Source of the DNA: Cycas panzhihuaensis | Taxonomy: Eukaryota; Cycadophyta | Direction of reading: 5' to 3' | Assembly (NCBI GenBank): GCA_023213395.1 | Contig: CM041465.1 | Span: 227,857,741 to 227,921,740 of the forward strand | Length of the DNA: 64,000 bases | Shown: positions 23,409 through 33,881 of the stretch, piece after piece | How positions within the stretch are numbered: the stretch's first letter is position 1 | Layout: each line of letters opens with the position of its first letter | Made by a program: the position numbers and the translations under genes | Notes under the pieces: generated by a model | Database searches by the model: none | The model's input: the letters and a program-made list of their open reading frames with translations, nothing else | What the model was told of the DNA's origin: nothing

Positions 23409-23880
23409 AAGTTAGGTCCTTGGATACCTCAATACTTATTACAACAATTTCAAATATTTTAATATCACTAACACATATCAAGATATTCTCTACCACTCTT
23501 TATTTAGTAATAACTTCTCCTAAAGCCCTTATTTAATTGACTAGGTCTTGTGTTTTTGTTATGAAGTTATTCACTCCTTCATTGTTATTCATCCTACAGT
23601 TTTCAAATTTACTCCTCAATGTTTGGAGTTTATATGTAGTAACTCCTTCGTAGGTGGTCTTCAATACATGCCATGTCTCCTTTGATATAGATGCTTTACT
23701 AAACCTTGCAAAAATATGATCCTCTAATACATAGAAGATGAATGTCAAGGCTTCATTGTCTTGCTTTTAATTCTCCTTATAGGTCTTCTTTTAGTCTTTA
23801 GTAGCATTAACGTCAAGAGCTCCATAACCTGTTTCAATGAAGTCTTACATATCCATTACATTACTTATGCTTAAAGCCAT
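23409..23880 (-). pseudogene. Copia-2 gag N-terminal remnant
   Basis: The minus-strand ATG at 23,880 opens MALSISN. The UBN2 Gag core follows: DHIFARFSKASISKETWHVL, TYKLQTLRSKFENCRM and N-N-F-I-T-K-T-Q-D-L-V-N at 23,748-23,533. The order and motifs are those of the retrotransposon gag domain in plant Copia elements. The frame ends in E-V-S-K-D-L-T at the TRGAG-1 junction (23,409) and resumes at 20,992. Confidence 0.78.
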
Positions 23881-26026
23881 AATAAATAAAATTATCTTAA
23901 ATTAAACTACTTGCAAAAGTAAAGTACTAGAAAGGAATACTGAAATATACTTAAACAAGGCAATAAAGACACTCAAAAAATATAAGCAAAACTTATCCCT
24001 CTTTAACTTCAGGAGATGTACAAGTGTTCTAATTAGGACCTAACCTTCTTTAAAGAAAGATTTTTATACTAATGATTATTACAAGCTGAAATTTTGCTAG
24101 ATTTATTCAAGGATCATCTTGCAAGAAGGCCACAAACTAACATCAAGTTTGACTGTAAAAATATTATATCAAATGATTTCAAAAAGTCTTGAAAGATTAG
24201 TCACTTAATAAAGGATTAAATATAAACCTAAAACCTCAAATGGCACTTAATTCTAACTTTTTATGACCAAGTCATATATTAAAAAGTATAAGGAGATCAA
24301 AAATGATAAAGAGCCTTTTAGTACATTAACTACTAAGAAATTTTTTATCAATTTTTAGTCATTAAAAAAGCTATCAAATAACGATTTAACATAGTCATGT
24401 GACCACTCATTTCATTTGGGTAAAAATATAGAATGCTTTAAAATTAGCAAAACTAAAAATGGGCCCTATTCGTGATAGATATTCTTGTTGGAGTAGAAAT
24501 AGGTGTTTGATTTGAAACAACCTCTAAAAAAAGGATTAGCCCTTTTTAAAAATAACACTTAAGGTTACTTGACTCTACTATATAACTTACAGGCTATATG
24601 ATAGCATGGGGGCTACAAATAAGGAACTCAATAGAATATAGAAAATAATTAAATTTCTCAAATTGATGATAATATTAAATGCTTAATCAGAGTGATAAAT
24701 TTCACTAGTCACTTATTAGAAGTGAGTACCTAAATCAAAGCAAGTAAAAAACATAAAAATTATGCATGTTTAGAATTTACATTGTATATATTAATGTGCC
24801 ATTTGGCATCAAAGTTGTGGCACCCTAGTACACTATGATGTCTAAATTATCCTTGCCTTAAATGCTAAACTATTAACATGTGAATGCTTCATTTTTTCAA
24901 GTAAGAGATGAATGACAACCTTTTAGTATTTATGGTAGATATCCATAATTGACAATAAGCATATTATTCAAGAAAATACTCATTCATGAGGTTTAATTAT
25001 CAATGAATCCTAAGATGTGAGAGAGTAGAAATCAGAACTTTGGGCTCCTAAATCTTTAAATATTAAACTAGAATAGATCAGTAGAATGACTCACTAACAT
25101 AAAATAAGGGTAGAAGTTTAAGGTGTTTTCTCTTATTGCATTCATATCTTATAGCTCCTCCAACTCAAAAGGTATTAGATTAAGTGATCATGGCCAAATG
25201 GAAGGTAGTAGGGTGCAAGTATATAACCATGGTAGTTACTCATAAATATCCATGTAGTTATAAATGAATAAATAAAAAAAGGTCCAAAAAAAAAAAAGAA
25301 ATCGAAATATCATAAATTACTATTACTTTGAGTGATGTAAGTACGTAATAAGGGTGAGGGCATAGACATAGATGTAAATATGAGCTAGATCACCTAACAA
25401 GCCACATATACACATACCAAACCACCTACAGAAGCACATAAAAGCTTAGAGTGAAATGGACATAGTCTGAAAGGTGCCAACATCCAAATGATTTTCTTAA
25501 TCAATGCCTCTATTTATTTGATAAAAAACTCATGCCAAGATTTACATTGTCATAATGCAACCTCCTTATTATTTATGCTAGAGCATTACCAATCAACATA
25601 AGTATAGAGATAACCATGGATATAGAATGCGATGCTAATTTTTTGAAAATGTATACCCAACTAAGATATTGACATTAGTGCATTTATCTTCCTCGACGTG
25701 AAGGGAAGAAAAGGATGGAGGTATGACTATTGATAGAAGAAAATAAATACAGACATAAACATGGTATGGGGGATGGACATAAGCATAAATACAAACTTGA
25801 TAATAGCTTTCCTAATGTAAACTTTGTCCAGACAAAATAAATATAAATATGGATGTAAATAGTATGAGATGTAAGGGTGAAAGCCATAAATAAAAGATCA
25901 AATAGAAGGTCATATATACCTGTAGTGTGTGCACAAATAAATAAGAGAGTATCTATATACTAGTAATATATATAACAAACTCCTCTATAACTCTAATTGA
26001 GGATCCTTGATAGCTTATCCAATGAT
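23881..26026. other. Copia-2 leader, unusually long and unexplained
   Basis: 2.1 kb between gag and PBS. I see no domain or LTR pair in it. Loosely repeated catagacatagatgtaaata-like phrases occur near 25,360 and 25,750-25,860, and there is an A-run at 25,285. It may hide another decayed insertion. Confidence 0.4.
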
Positions 26027-26038
26027 GCTTTGATACCA
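26027..26038 (-). other. Copia-2 primer-binding site
   Basis: The minus strand reads TGGTATCAAAGC (11/12 to the initiator-Met PBS), two bases from the 5' LTR. It confirms minus orientation. Confidence 0.88.
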
Positions 26039-26040
26039 AA

Positions 26041-26363
26041 TGATAGAATCAGAGGACAAAGAAAGAAAAATGAAATGAAATATAAATAAGAAAGGGCACA
26101 ACTAACATTCTCTAAGAATGGTGATGTTGATGAACATTAAGGTCTCTAAACCCTTTGTATAAATAAATAGGACTAAGAGGATTTAGGTGTAAATAAATAG
26201 GACTAAGAGGATTTAGGCACACCTCTCAATATCTATCACCACCTAGCATTGACAAATGTCTAACATAGAGCTGCCAATATATCTCCCACAATTGGGTTAA
26301 TACCCTAATGTGGGTAATCTCCCCAACGTTGGTACTCACCCTAATATGGAAATTATTCTAAGA
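26041..26363 (-). repeat. Copia-2 5' LTR (right end) with internal 30-bp duplication
   Basis: 323 bp. It contains two adjacent copies of a 30-bp unit (aataaataggactaagagga core) at about 26,158-26,217, where the partner LTR has one. This accounts for the length difference of 29 bp. Confidence 0.85.
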
Positions 26364-26368
26364 TTGTT

Positions 26369-26430
26369 TATTGCTTGTATGCTCATTATTTTACTCTCAT
26401 TTCATCTTAGTGTGCTAACCAATCCCTTTA
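26369..26430 (+). repeat. Copia-1 3' LTR, second part
   Basis: It continues tattgcttgtatgctcatt as in the 5' LTR (tagtgcttatacgctcatt at 11,981) and ends aatcccttta. The LINE sequence resumes right after the gattt duplication. Confidence 0.82.
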
Positions 26431-26829
26431 GATTTATAGGTATTAAGAGGTGAGTTTAACTCAACTCTTAACCTTAATATGAAGAAATGGAGAGCTAGGA
26501 GGTTAGATCAAGCTAAGATGGCCCTTCATGATTGGATCCTCAACCAAGGGTTAGCAAATATTTAACCAAAGGAAGGCATGCTCACTTAGAACCATAGAAT
26601 AGGTTAACCCACCCTAAATTTGAAGGTAAGGTTAGTTAGTGGTGGTAAGAAAGTGACCTTGGAGAGGGTTTTAAGATGTTCAGATTAGATCAAAAATTAA
26701 TATACCTTCATAATAAAATTGAGACCTAGAATTATTAGGTCTTTGGTAATATTTTTAAACAAAAAGGAATTCTCAACAAGAAGATGGAGTCTATTTAGGA
26801 GGAAATCCTTAAAGAAGGGCTCTCAAATA
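26431..26829 (+). pseudogene. LINE-1 ORF2: endonuclease, second part
   Basis: The frame resumes as D-F-I-G-I-K-R, completing the G-D-F-N-x-I motif begun before Copia-1. It then has MALHDWILNQGLANI.PKEGMLT.NHR, matching the W-I-x-x-x-x-L-x-D-x-x-x-x-G-x-x-T-W-x-N pattern of LINE endonucleases, and a L-V-S-G segment. It stops at the Copia-3 5' LTR and continues at 39,505. Stops replace Trp and Gln codons. Confidence 0.72.
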
Positions 26830-27186
26830 TGTTAATGTGGCAGTTAATTATTAAGCCACTTAGTTAATGTTAATGTGGTTTAATTAAGTACAAGGATGTG
26901 AACCCAAAAGGTGAGACTTATTCGGAGGATCACAACCCTAATTGGGTGACATCTCTTGGAGAGTATAGAAGCCTTGAAGCCTTGTATATTCAAATCTAAG
27001 TTCATTATATAATAATCATGTGATCCATCAAGGATCCTCTTTGTGGTGGGTTTTTTCCCGAAAGGGTTTCCCACGTAAATACATGTGTGTTGTGCATCCA
27101 TTTTCTTTGTTTTCTCTTTGTTGCTTGCTATGTATGGTTAAAGATCCTGTGTATGGGAATATTTGTATATGATTTCATGTTTCCGA
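26830..27186 (+). repeat. Copia-3 5' LTR
   Basis: It starts TGTTAATGTGGCAG. The block ggtgggttttttcccgaaag (about 27,036-27,070) is shared with the Copia-5 LTR, where it is a conserved part of the R region in related plant Copia LTRs. The end is uncertain by 1-2 bases. Confidence 0.88.
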
Positions 27187-27189
27187 ATA

Positions 27190-27201
27190 TGGTATCAGAG
27201 C
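27190..27201 (+). other. Copia-3 primer-binding site
   Basis: The sequence tggtatcagagc is a perfect 12/12 match to the initiator-Met PBS. Confidence 0.93.
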
Positions 27202-28731
27202 AATAAGGTCCTGCAGAGCTGAAGCTTAATGGTGAGAGGGGTGGTGTGATCATTGGTTGCCAGGTAAAGCCATCTAACCTAAGACAAGTCTTGGGGGCTC
27301 ATCAACCCCAACATCATGTAGAAGTAAGCACAATAAATCAGCGGTGGTTGAAGTGGTGGAGATCACTATTCAACAAAGTGTAAGGGTTATTAGAGTCAGT
27401 ATTCAGGCGTGAAGACCACGTTTATGGTTGGAGTTGGCTCATTGGGGGTCATCTGAAGCCAGTTGATGATATGTTGAAGTGATTCAAGCAAGTAGAACAC
27501 ATATTGATGGTGATCCAGTGACTTTAAGGATAGCCAACTATGTGTACATGTAAGTTTCCTATATTCCTCATCAAAATACCATAAAATTTGATAAAAAAGG
27601 GGTCATTTTTTGTACTACTTACTATCAAACCTTCATGTAACCACTAGTGGACATGATTGAAGGCCAAATTAGTTGTTTTCTGTCTAAATATAAGTGTTGG
27701 GTTGAAGTTTACAATAGTAAAAGGTTATTTTCATTATTTTTTTCTATATTTATGAGGATTTTGGAGACTTGTGTACATATATAAAGCCTAAAACAGCCAT
27801 ATAGAGGCTAGTTAGGCATTTATTAACATGCCTGGGCATGTTTGAGAGTTGGTTGGGCTAATTTGCTATTATTTTAGGTCCATTTAATAATGATTGGGTG
27901 TTGTCCTCAGTGATTAAGTGTTGTTCACATTGTCTGGGCGTAACTTATGTTGGCTGGGCACTTTGTGATGATGGTTGGACGCATATTTGGATGACTGTAC
28001 ATGCTTAAGAGAGTGATGGATTGTTATTGGACTATTTACCAATTGTATAGGTGCATGGGAGACTTATGTTAGTGTCCGCCCGTTCGTTTGAATGTGCACT
28101 GGCCATATATAAGAAGCGGCGGGCGCACCTCCTCAGAACATGCCTTGTGACTTTTACTCATCAATTTTTTGATGTTATTACTAAGTTTTTAACTTAGGAA
28201 CATCAATAATATATTTTGGTGATCTTTAAAAGCATGTGCTATTAGTTATAAGGGGTGGCTATTTACAAAAAGTCACACTTTTTGGGAATATACCTTTTAG
28301 CATATTCCCCTCAATGTAAAAATATAAAAGTGACCCTTTATACCATTGATACTTGGTGATATTTACCTAAGGTAAAGTATTTTAATAATATTTGAAGCAT
28401 CCTTAAGCTATTTTTAGTGAGGATCAAGGCATTTTTTATGGATTGCTGACTTGGAGACCGTGCACCATCACCATGTGGAGTCGTCCTTTATTCTGGAGTA
28501 CATATTTGTAGCTATTGTAAGTGTCAGTTGTGATATTTAATGGCTATTTAGGGTCATTTGTTAATGAATAAGGAGGCATAAATAGTCGATGGCTCACTTA
28601 ACCTAGGTATAATATGTGTTGGGTACCTTTGGAAGTGTGCTCATGAGGCAGAGGAGGACACAAGGGTGCATTTTTGTCCTTCATATATTCATTTAGTGTT
28701 GTATGATTCATATTGTATCCCATTGTTCGAG
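27202..28731. other. Copia-3 leader
   Basis: 1.5 kb without coding motifs. It contains scattered ttgggc phrases (27,840-27,970). A GC-rich patch at 28,075-28,140 holds a TATA-like catatataag (28,102-28,111) before gcggcgggcgc. Whether that is an internal promoter cannot be said. Confidence 0.5.
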
Positions 28732-29560
28732 ATGGAGAAGCTAATGCCTAAGGTTATCTTTAATGATAACAATTTCAGTGAATGGAAGGCTAATATGGAG
28801 CTTATATTGATGGTGAACCAACTCTGGGGAACCACTAAGGTGAAGCTTGTTTCTATTCCACTTGACTATAAGGAGCATGTCAAACATGAAGAGAAGCAAT
28901 TTATGGCAGTTGGATTATTGAAACTTTCACTAGCGCCTGACTGGAGGGTATTGTTTCACAATCTGGATGACCCAGCTAAGATTTGGACGATGTTGTGTGA
29001 TACTTTTGAGAAGAAGAAGACGAATAGGTATCTTACATTGATGTTGGAACTACTCAATTCAAAAGTTGAAGATGAGAATAATATCAGCTCCTACCTGAAT
29101 AAAATAATCAACTTGAGGAACAGGCTATAAGAATTAAAGTAGAACTCAATCGATGATGCACTTTTGTTTGTGATAATCATGTCAAAGCTACCAGCTGTGT
29201 TTGCCATATTCTAGACCATTTGCGGTAGAGATGAAATGATGGAGGTAGAAACTTTTGATGGCTCAAAAACCTAACTCTAGCAGAGGATGCCAAGCTAAAA
29301 TATCATGGATTGCTTGGAGGTTCTAGTTCAAGTTAGGCCTTAGCCATGAAAACTCAGAGGAAGGAGGCCTCTAAGGAGGAGAAGTTCAGACATCAATCTA
29401 GAGAAATCTCTCAAGACAAGAAGAAGTTTAATGGAAAGTGTAATTACTGCAAGAAGGATGGTCACCATGAAAAGAACTGTTGGTTTAAACATTGTGACAA
29501 GCACAAAGGTAACCAAGATGATAAAGAAAAGAATGTTGCTACTCATTACTTCTAAGCACA
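28732..29560 (+). pseudogene. Copia-3 gag with intact CCHC knuckle
   Basis: ATG at 28,732 opens MEKLMPKVIFNDNNFSEWKA, the usual Copia Gag start with a conserved Trp. The UBN2 core (KIWTMLCDTFEKK, LLNSKVED, SYLNKIINLRNRL) stays open to 29,130. After a few stops and one frameshift the C-terminal part (29,346-29,555) holds a complete knuckle, C-N-Y-C-K-K-D-G-H-H-E-K-N-C, within a Lys-rich tail. Copia-5 carries the same protein in more decayed form. Capsid role is inferred from family membership. Confidence 0.85.
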
Positions 29561-29683
29561 GACCTTGTCAGTCGAATTAGATCAACAAGACTATCAGGTA
29601 CTAGATTTTGAAGCACAGAAGTACATCTCTTACCAGAGGCAGAACTTTGATACGTTGAAATCAAATCAAAGTAGTGTTGAGAT
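29561..29683 (+). pseudogene. Copia-3 protease, first part
   Basis: The frame Y-Q-V-L-D-F-E-A-Q-K-Y-I-S at about 29,594-29,630 matches the W-x-L-D-S-G-A-x-x-H-x active-site region. The Asp remains, but Ser-Gly is replaced by Phe-Glu, so the protease is inactive by sequence. Gypsy-1 enters 80 bp later. Confidence 0.78.
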
Positions 29684-30057
29684 TGTTACATAACTTATCC
29701 GGCTAAGTTATGTAAACCACTATGGAACTTTGTGCATGTGTCATCTAGTGGACCAATAGTATGCATGGGCGCTGCCGTCCAATAGAATGTAAGGCTGCTT
29801 AGGCCACTAATAGGATTACATGTATAAGACCATATTTTGTCTATATAAGGGTCATAAATTGTAAATGAGGGTTATCTTGATAGAACATTTTTATAAAGAT
29901 TGTGCTGTAGTACTTCCTATCTTTTGGTGATCATTTAGCACTCTGGTGTTCCTATGAAGCTCTTAGTTAGCTTGTTTGCTTTGTTGGATAAGAAGACACT
30001 ACTGTGATTGTTAAATTCTCTGCTATCTCAAGAGTATTGGTAAGAAGAAATGTCTCA
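29684..30057 (+). repeat. Gypsy-1 5' LTR
   Basis: It starts TGTTACATAACTTATCC and ends aaatgtctca. A TATA-like ctatataagg lies near 29,841, with a plausible transcription start after it. Confidence 0.93.
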
Positions 30058-30059
30058 AG

Positions 30060-30071
30060 TGGTATCAAAGC
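30060..30071 (+). other. Gypsy-1 primer-binding site
   Basis: The sequence tggtatcaaagc (11/12 to the initiator-Met PBS) lies two bases after the 5' LTR. Confidence 0.9.
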
Positions 30072-31164
30072 TGCGTTGAGATCATGGGAGGCTGCCTAAA
30101 ATTCCAAAAAAAAATTTCTTTCACTATGAGATTGAGTGCTCTCTCTACCCTAGTAGAGATTAAGGAAAGACCTTCGCTTAGTACTCTCTCCACGGAGATT
30201 AAGGAACGATATCAGGACAATCTAAGCATTAGGAGAAAAGGGAAATTCTTTTCCCAGGTAACTCTAGTACTTTATCCCTTGTCTTTTATCTGGTTTTAAT
30301 TTCATCCCTAATTTTTGATTCTTGCATTGAATTGTATCTTAAGGGTAGATAACATCGTTGGGCGGCTACTTTTCTCCCTCCCGCCTCCTTTTACAGGTAT
30401 CACAGGGTTTTGTCATTCTGGATAAGCACATAGTGGCCCTTCTTCCCTTTACGTGAAGGATTGGAGTATCACTCCTGAGCCAAGCCCTAGATGTAACACG
30501 GATACGGTGCACCTCCACGTACCTTCAGGTATATAGGAGGACCCCATCTTCAGGTCCCAATCCTTTTCCAGCATAGGTAACTATCGACTGCTGAAGTCTT
30601 GTAGTGCAGTGGTTAGCGATTAGTACCACAAAGCTACCTGCCCCAAACTTCTACAGTTTATTGACAGGCCTATAAGTCCAAGCACACCTTGTCTAGTGGT
30701 TGGTAGGTTAAGACTGTAAGCCACCTCATAATTTAAAAAAAAAAAAAAGAGAGAGAGAAAAAAAGAAAAAAACTCCACTTAATTCAATGAGAAAATTTAC
30801 CCTTATAGGTATATACCTCATTTTAATCAGCACATAGTATTGGTCAATCTATACTAGGTTGATATATACTATAAATTTTCACAATTTTTAGTACCTAGTT
30901 ATTGGTGGATCCCACCTCACCTCCCCCCCCACACTTCACATGCCCCAGTTGAACAAGCTTTTCGCACTATTGAAAGAACTTGATATCTTGTTTATGTAAC
31001 TTTCTTTGGGGTCAACAGGCTATAGACACCCCACAATCTCCCTATTCCCCCCTCTCTTTCCCTTAACAACCCCCTTTTTCTTACGTCCTATTCTTTCTTG
31101 ATCTTTCCCACTTCGTTCATTCCCCTTCTTTCTACTTATTCCTACCTCTTTATGCCCTTTCTCC
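30072..31164. other. Gypsy-1 leader with a GC-rich island
   Basis: 1.1 kb before gag. The part at about 30,345-30,730 is clearly richer in G+C than its surroundings and ends in an A-rich tail (30,733-30,771: A14, (GA)n, then A-runs). Box-A-like tagtgcagtgg sits at 30,602-30,612. This would suit a SINE-type insertion, but no clear box B or target duplication was found. Confidence 0.5.
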
Positions 31165-32170
31165 ATGGCTCCTCAAAGTAATAGTGACAAAATCTTAGTA
31201 CTCGAGACTAAAGTCCACAAAATTAATGAGGATCTTAGCCACATATGTGATGAGGTTTAAAATGAAGCAACTACCATGTGTGCAGACTTTAGCTCATAAT
31301 TACAAAACCTAGCATCTCATGCTGATGTCCAAGATGTAATTAAAAGGTTAAACAGCTTCTCTCCTCCACCACCAGTTGGCCCTGCATAGTAACAAATTGT
31401 GCCTCTGCCTCCACATCAGCAATAACCATTCCATCACAAGATCAACATACCCACATTTGATCTAGATCTCAATAGGGATAGTGCACGAAGTTGGATTAGC
31501 AAACTAGAGTCTTACTTTACACTCAACCCAATGTCAGTGAATGAGCAACTTACATTTTCTTCCATTCACTTAGATGGGAAGGCACATCATTGGTTTTGAT
31601 GGTGGAAACAGAAGTATCCCTCTAGCTAGTCTTGGGCGTACTTCTCTACCTAATTTTTCTAGCAGTATGAAGACACTTGGAGTCAATCTTTTTTTACACA
31701 ACTAACACGTTTAAAGCAAGTATCCTTTGTCAAAGTTTACACGGATGAGTTTCAATCTTTACGTAATCGGGTTGATTAGTAACTTATAAATAGACAAAGA
31801 TAGATATATATGTATCCAGACTTAAAGAACGTATCCAAATACACTTGAAGATAGTCTACCTATCCACTCTAAAGGATGCAATTAATATGGCTAAAGCAGT
31901 AGAAGCAGAATTTACTACAGAAAGACCTCCTCCATTCAAATGAGACTCCACGTAGTTTTCACAATCCCAGTAAGCTGATACAGCTTGGTCCCAGAGACCA
32001 CGATCATGCTCATGACTAGAGGACATCCTAGCTATATCTCTCAAGTAGTGCATTGAGGAATCATCATCAAAGTCCATCCACATTACTCCTACATAGGCAC
32101 AACATCGTCAGGAAGCTGGTCTATATATGTAATGTTCTGAAAAATGGACCACTGGTCATAATAGAATCTA
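31165..32170 (+). pseudogene. Gypsy-1 gag remnant
   Basis: ATG 31,165 opens MAPQSNSDKILVLE, a coiled-coil-like start. A Pro-rich stretch (SPPPPVGP) and the retrotransposon-gag core follow: K-I-N-I-P-T-F-D-L-D, W-I-S-K-L-E-S-Y-F, SIHLDGKAHHWF, FFTQLTRLKQ and the L-R-N-R-V-D region. Stops are frequent after 31,390, mostly TAG/TAA for CAG/TGG. No zinc knuckle is seen before the protease, as in several plant chromovirus groups. Gypsy-2 has a related Gag. Confidence 0.78.
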
Positions 32171-32183
32171 TAAAGCTAGGAAG

Positions 32184-32618
32184 ATGGTCTTCACAATTGA
32201 CCCAGACTTACCCTCGGATGATGACCCTGATACTAAGCATGAATATGATGATGAACCTCAAGACCACCCTACTAATGAGTTATCCCCAAACCCTGAGCCT
32301 CAAGTTTCCTTATCCATAGTTACCTCCATTGCATGTCCTAAACCACTTCGAGTTAAAGGAATACTTAGGAAAACCCTAATTACCATTTTGATTGATAGTG
32401 ACACGTCGCTAAATTTTATCGACATCTCCATTGCCCACCAATTGAATCTTTACATAGAACCTAAAACTAGCTTCACTTGCTCCTTACCTTGTCATCACAC
32501 ACTCCATTGTGTAGGAACAATAAAAAACATTATGGTCCACATTGGCTCATATATCCTTTTCTCTGATTTTTATGCCCTGTCCATAGGTGGGTCAAATGTA
32601 ATTCTTGGCATATAATGG
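32184..32618 (+). pseudogene. Gypsy-1 aspartic protease
   Basis: The frame is open for 143 codons. An acidic linker (D-L-P-S-D-D-D-P-D-T) leads to the retropepsin fold: LITILIDSDTSLNFID (32,385-32,430) and the flap/C-terminal Ile-Leu-Gly (NVILGI) at the end. The catalytic D-S/T-G is D-S-D here (GGC to GAC at 32,400-32,402), a G-to-A change that should kill activity. Gypsy-2 keeps D-G-G at this place. Confidence 0.85.
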
Positions 32619-32879
32619 CTCCAGACTCTAGGGACGTATAGCATTAATAACTCACCCATGGCCCCCTTCATTATGTTCAAAGATCACATGGGCCACTCTC
32701 ATAAACTTTATGGGATGCAAGCCCCCCCAAACAAAGTAATCTCACATTCACAAATATGTCGCCAACTCAATGGTAACATCAGATACATCATTCATCTTAA
32801 CCATATCCAAGCCCCCTCGGGTATCCACCCTGATATCCAGTAAGTATTAGATCGATGCCAATCTATATTTACTATGTTA

Positions 32880-33881
32880 CCTGCTAGCCCCCCGCCTGAT
32901 TGAGGCTTTTACCATACTATTGAGTTATAAAGTTTACACGACCCAATAAGCCTTCGACCATATAGAAATTCCTATTTCCAAAAAAATGAAATTGAAAAAA
33001 TCATGCGGGAATTATTAGACATGGGTATCATCCAACGTAGTAAAAGCCCATATGCAACACCCATCGTCTTAGTTTGCAAGAAGGATGGCTCTTTCTAACT
33101 TTGTGTTGACTATCGTGTGCTCAATAAAATCACCATAAAAAATAAGTTTCTCACACCACGAATCGATGACATATTAGATGAAATCTATGGCGTTGTAATT
33201 TTCACCAAACTTGATTTATAGTCAGTATACTACCAAATCCCCATCTTGCCAGAAGATCAACATAAAACAACTTTCTGAACCCACCATGGACACTTTGAGT
33301 TCCAGGTCATGCCCTTTGGCCTATATAATGCTCCGGCCACCTTTCAGACCCTCATGAACAAGATCTTTTCCCCATACTTATGAAAATTTATCATCGTCTT
33401 CTTCAACGATATTCTTATCCATAGCTCAAACATGCTAGCCCACATCCCACATCTAGAAACAGTCCTTCAAATCCTAGTTAAGAATAAATTGTATGCTAAG
33501 CTCTCCAAATATGAATTTGGGAAATCTGAATTACAGTACCTTGGGCATATTATATCCTTTGTAGGGGTTCAGGTGGATCCTGATAAAATCTCTATCATTA
33601 CTAATTGGCCAACCCCAAAAACCCTGACCCAATTGCAGGCTTTCCTAGGACTTACCAGATTCTATCGATGGTTCGTTAAAAATTATGCCACCCTAACCAC
33701 TCCCTTAACCCACTTACTTCAGAAGGATTCCTTCCAGTGGTCCCCCTTAGCTAATGAGGCCTTCTTCCATTTAAAGGAGGTCATGATAACCACCCCAGTC
33801 TTGTCCTCCCCTTACTTTTCTTGGCCTTTCCAATTAGAATGGGATGCCTCTGGGTTTGGATTAAGTGCAGTCTTAATATAA
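32880..33881 (+). pseudogene. Gypsy-1 reverse transcriptase
   Basis: Nearly every RT motif can be read in one frame: [67 protein letters not shown]. The catalytic Y/F-x-D-D is F-F-N-D at 33,399-33,410 (first Asp to Asn, G-to-A). The thumb and connection part follow (YLGHIIS, FLGLTRFYRWFVKNYA). Stops occur at several Trp/Gln positions in the first half, and the stretch 33,432-33,881 is fully open. The Asn substitution alone would abolish polymerase activity. Confidence 0.9.

Larger units (their letters stand above)
17204..26363 (-). mobile_element. Copia-2: minus-strand element inside the Copia-1 3' LTR
   Basis: LTRs lie at 17,204-17,497 (3' LTR of the element) and 26,041-26,363 (5' LTR). A minus-strand PBS adjoins the latter. 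The target duplications ttatt (17,199-17,203) and ttgtt (26,364-26,368) fall exactly where the Copia-1 LTR breaks. Removing the insert and one duplication makes that LTR colinear with its partner. The net element is 6.7 kb after subtracting the nested TRGAG-1. Gag, protease, integrase, RT and RNase H read right to left, all with stops. Confidence 0.88.
11793..26430 (+). mobile_element. Copia-1: LTR retrotransposon inserted in the LINE
   Basis: A Ty1/Copia element of 5.47 kb net. Its 5' LTR is 11,793-12,046, and its 3' LTR starts at 17,010 but is itself split by Copia-2, resuming at 26,369-26,430. Target duplications are gatat (11,788-11,792) and gattt (26,431-26,435). Gag, protease, integrase and RT/RNase H follow in Copia order on the plus strand. 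All carry stops, and a deletion removes the N-terminal half of RT. It interrupts the LINE endonuclease at its GDFN motif. Confidence 0.85.

Noticed and set aside
20988-23413. Five-base target duplication of TRGAG-1
   Set aside because: Flanks ggtgt and aagtt do not match well enough. The insertion is supported by LTRs, PBS, polypurine tract and the broken gag instead.
30602-30720. tRNA gene in the Gypsy-1 leader
   Set aside because: A box-A-like motif is present, but no box B at the right distance and no cloverleaf could be drawn. Kept only as a SINE-like observation.
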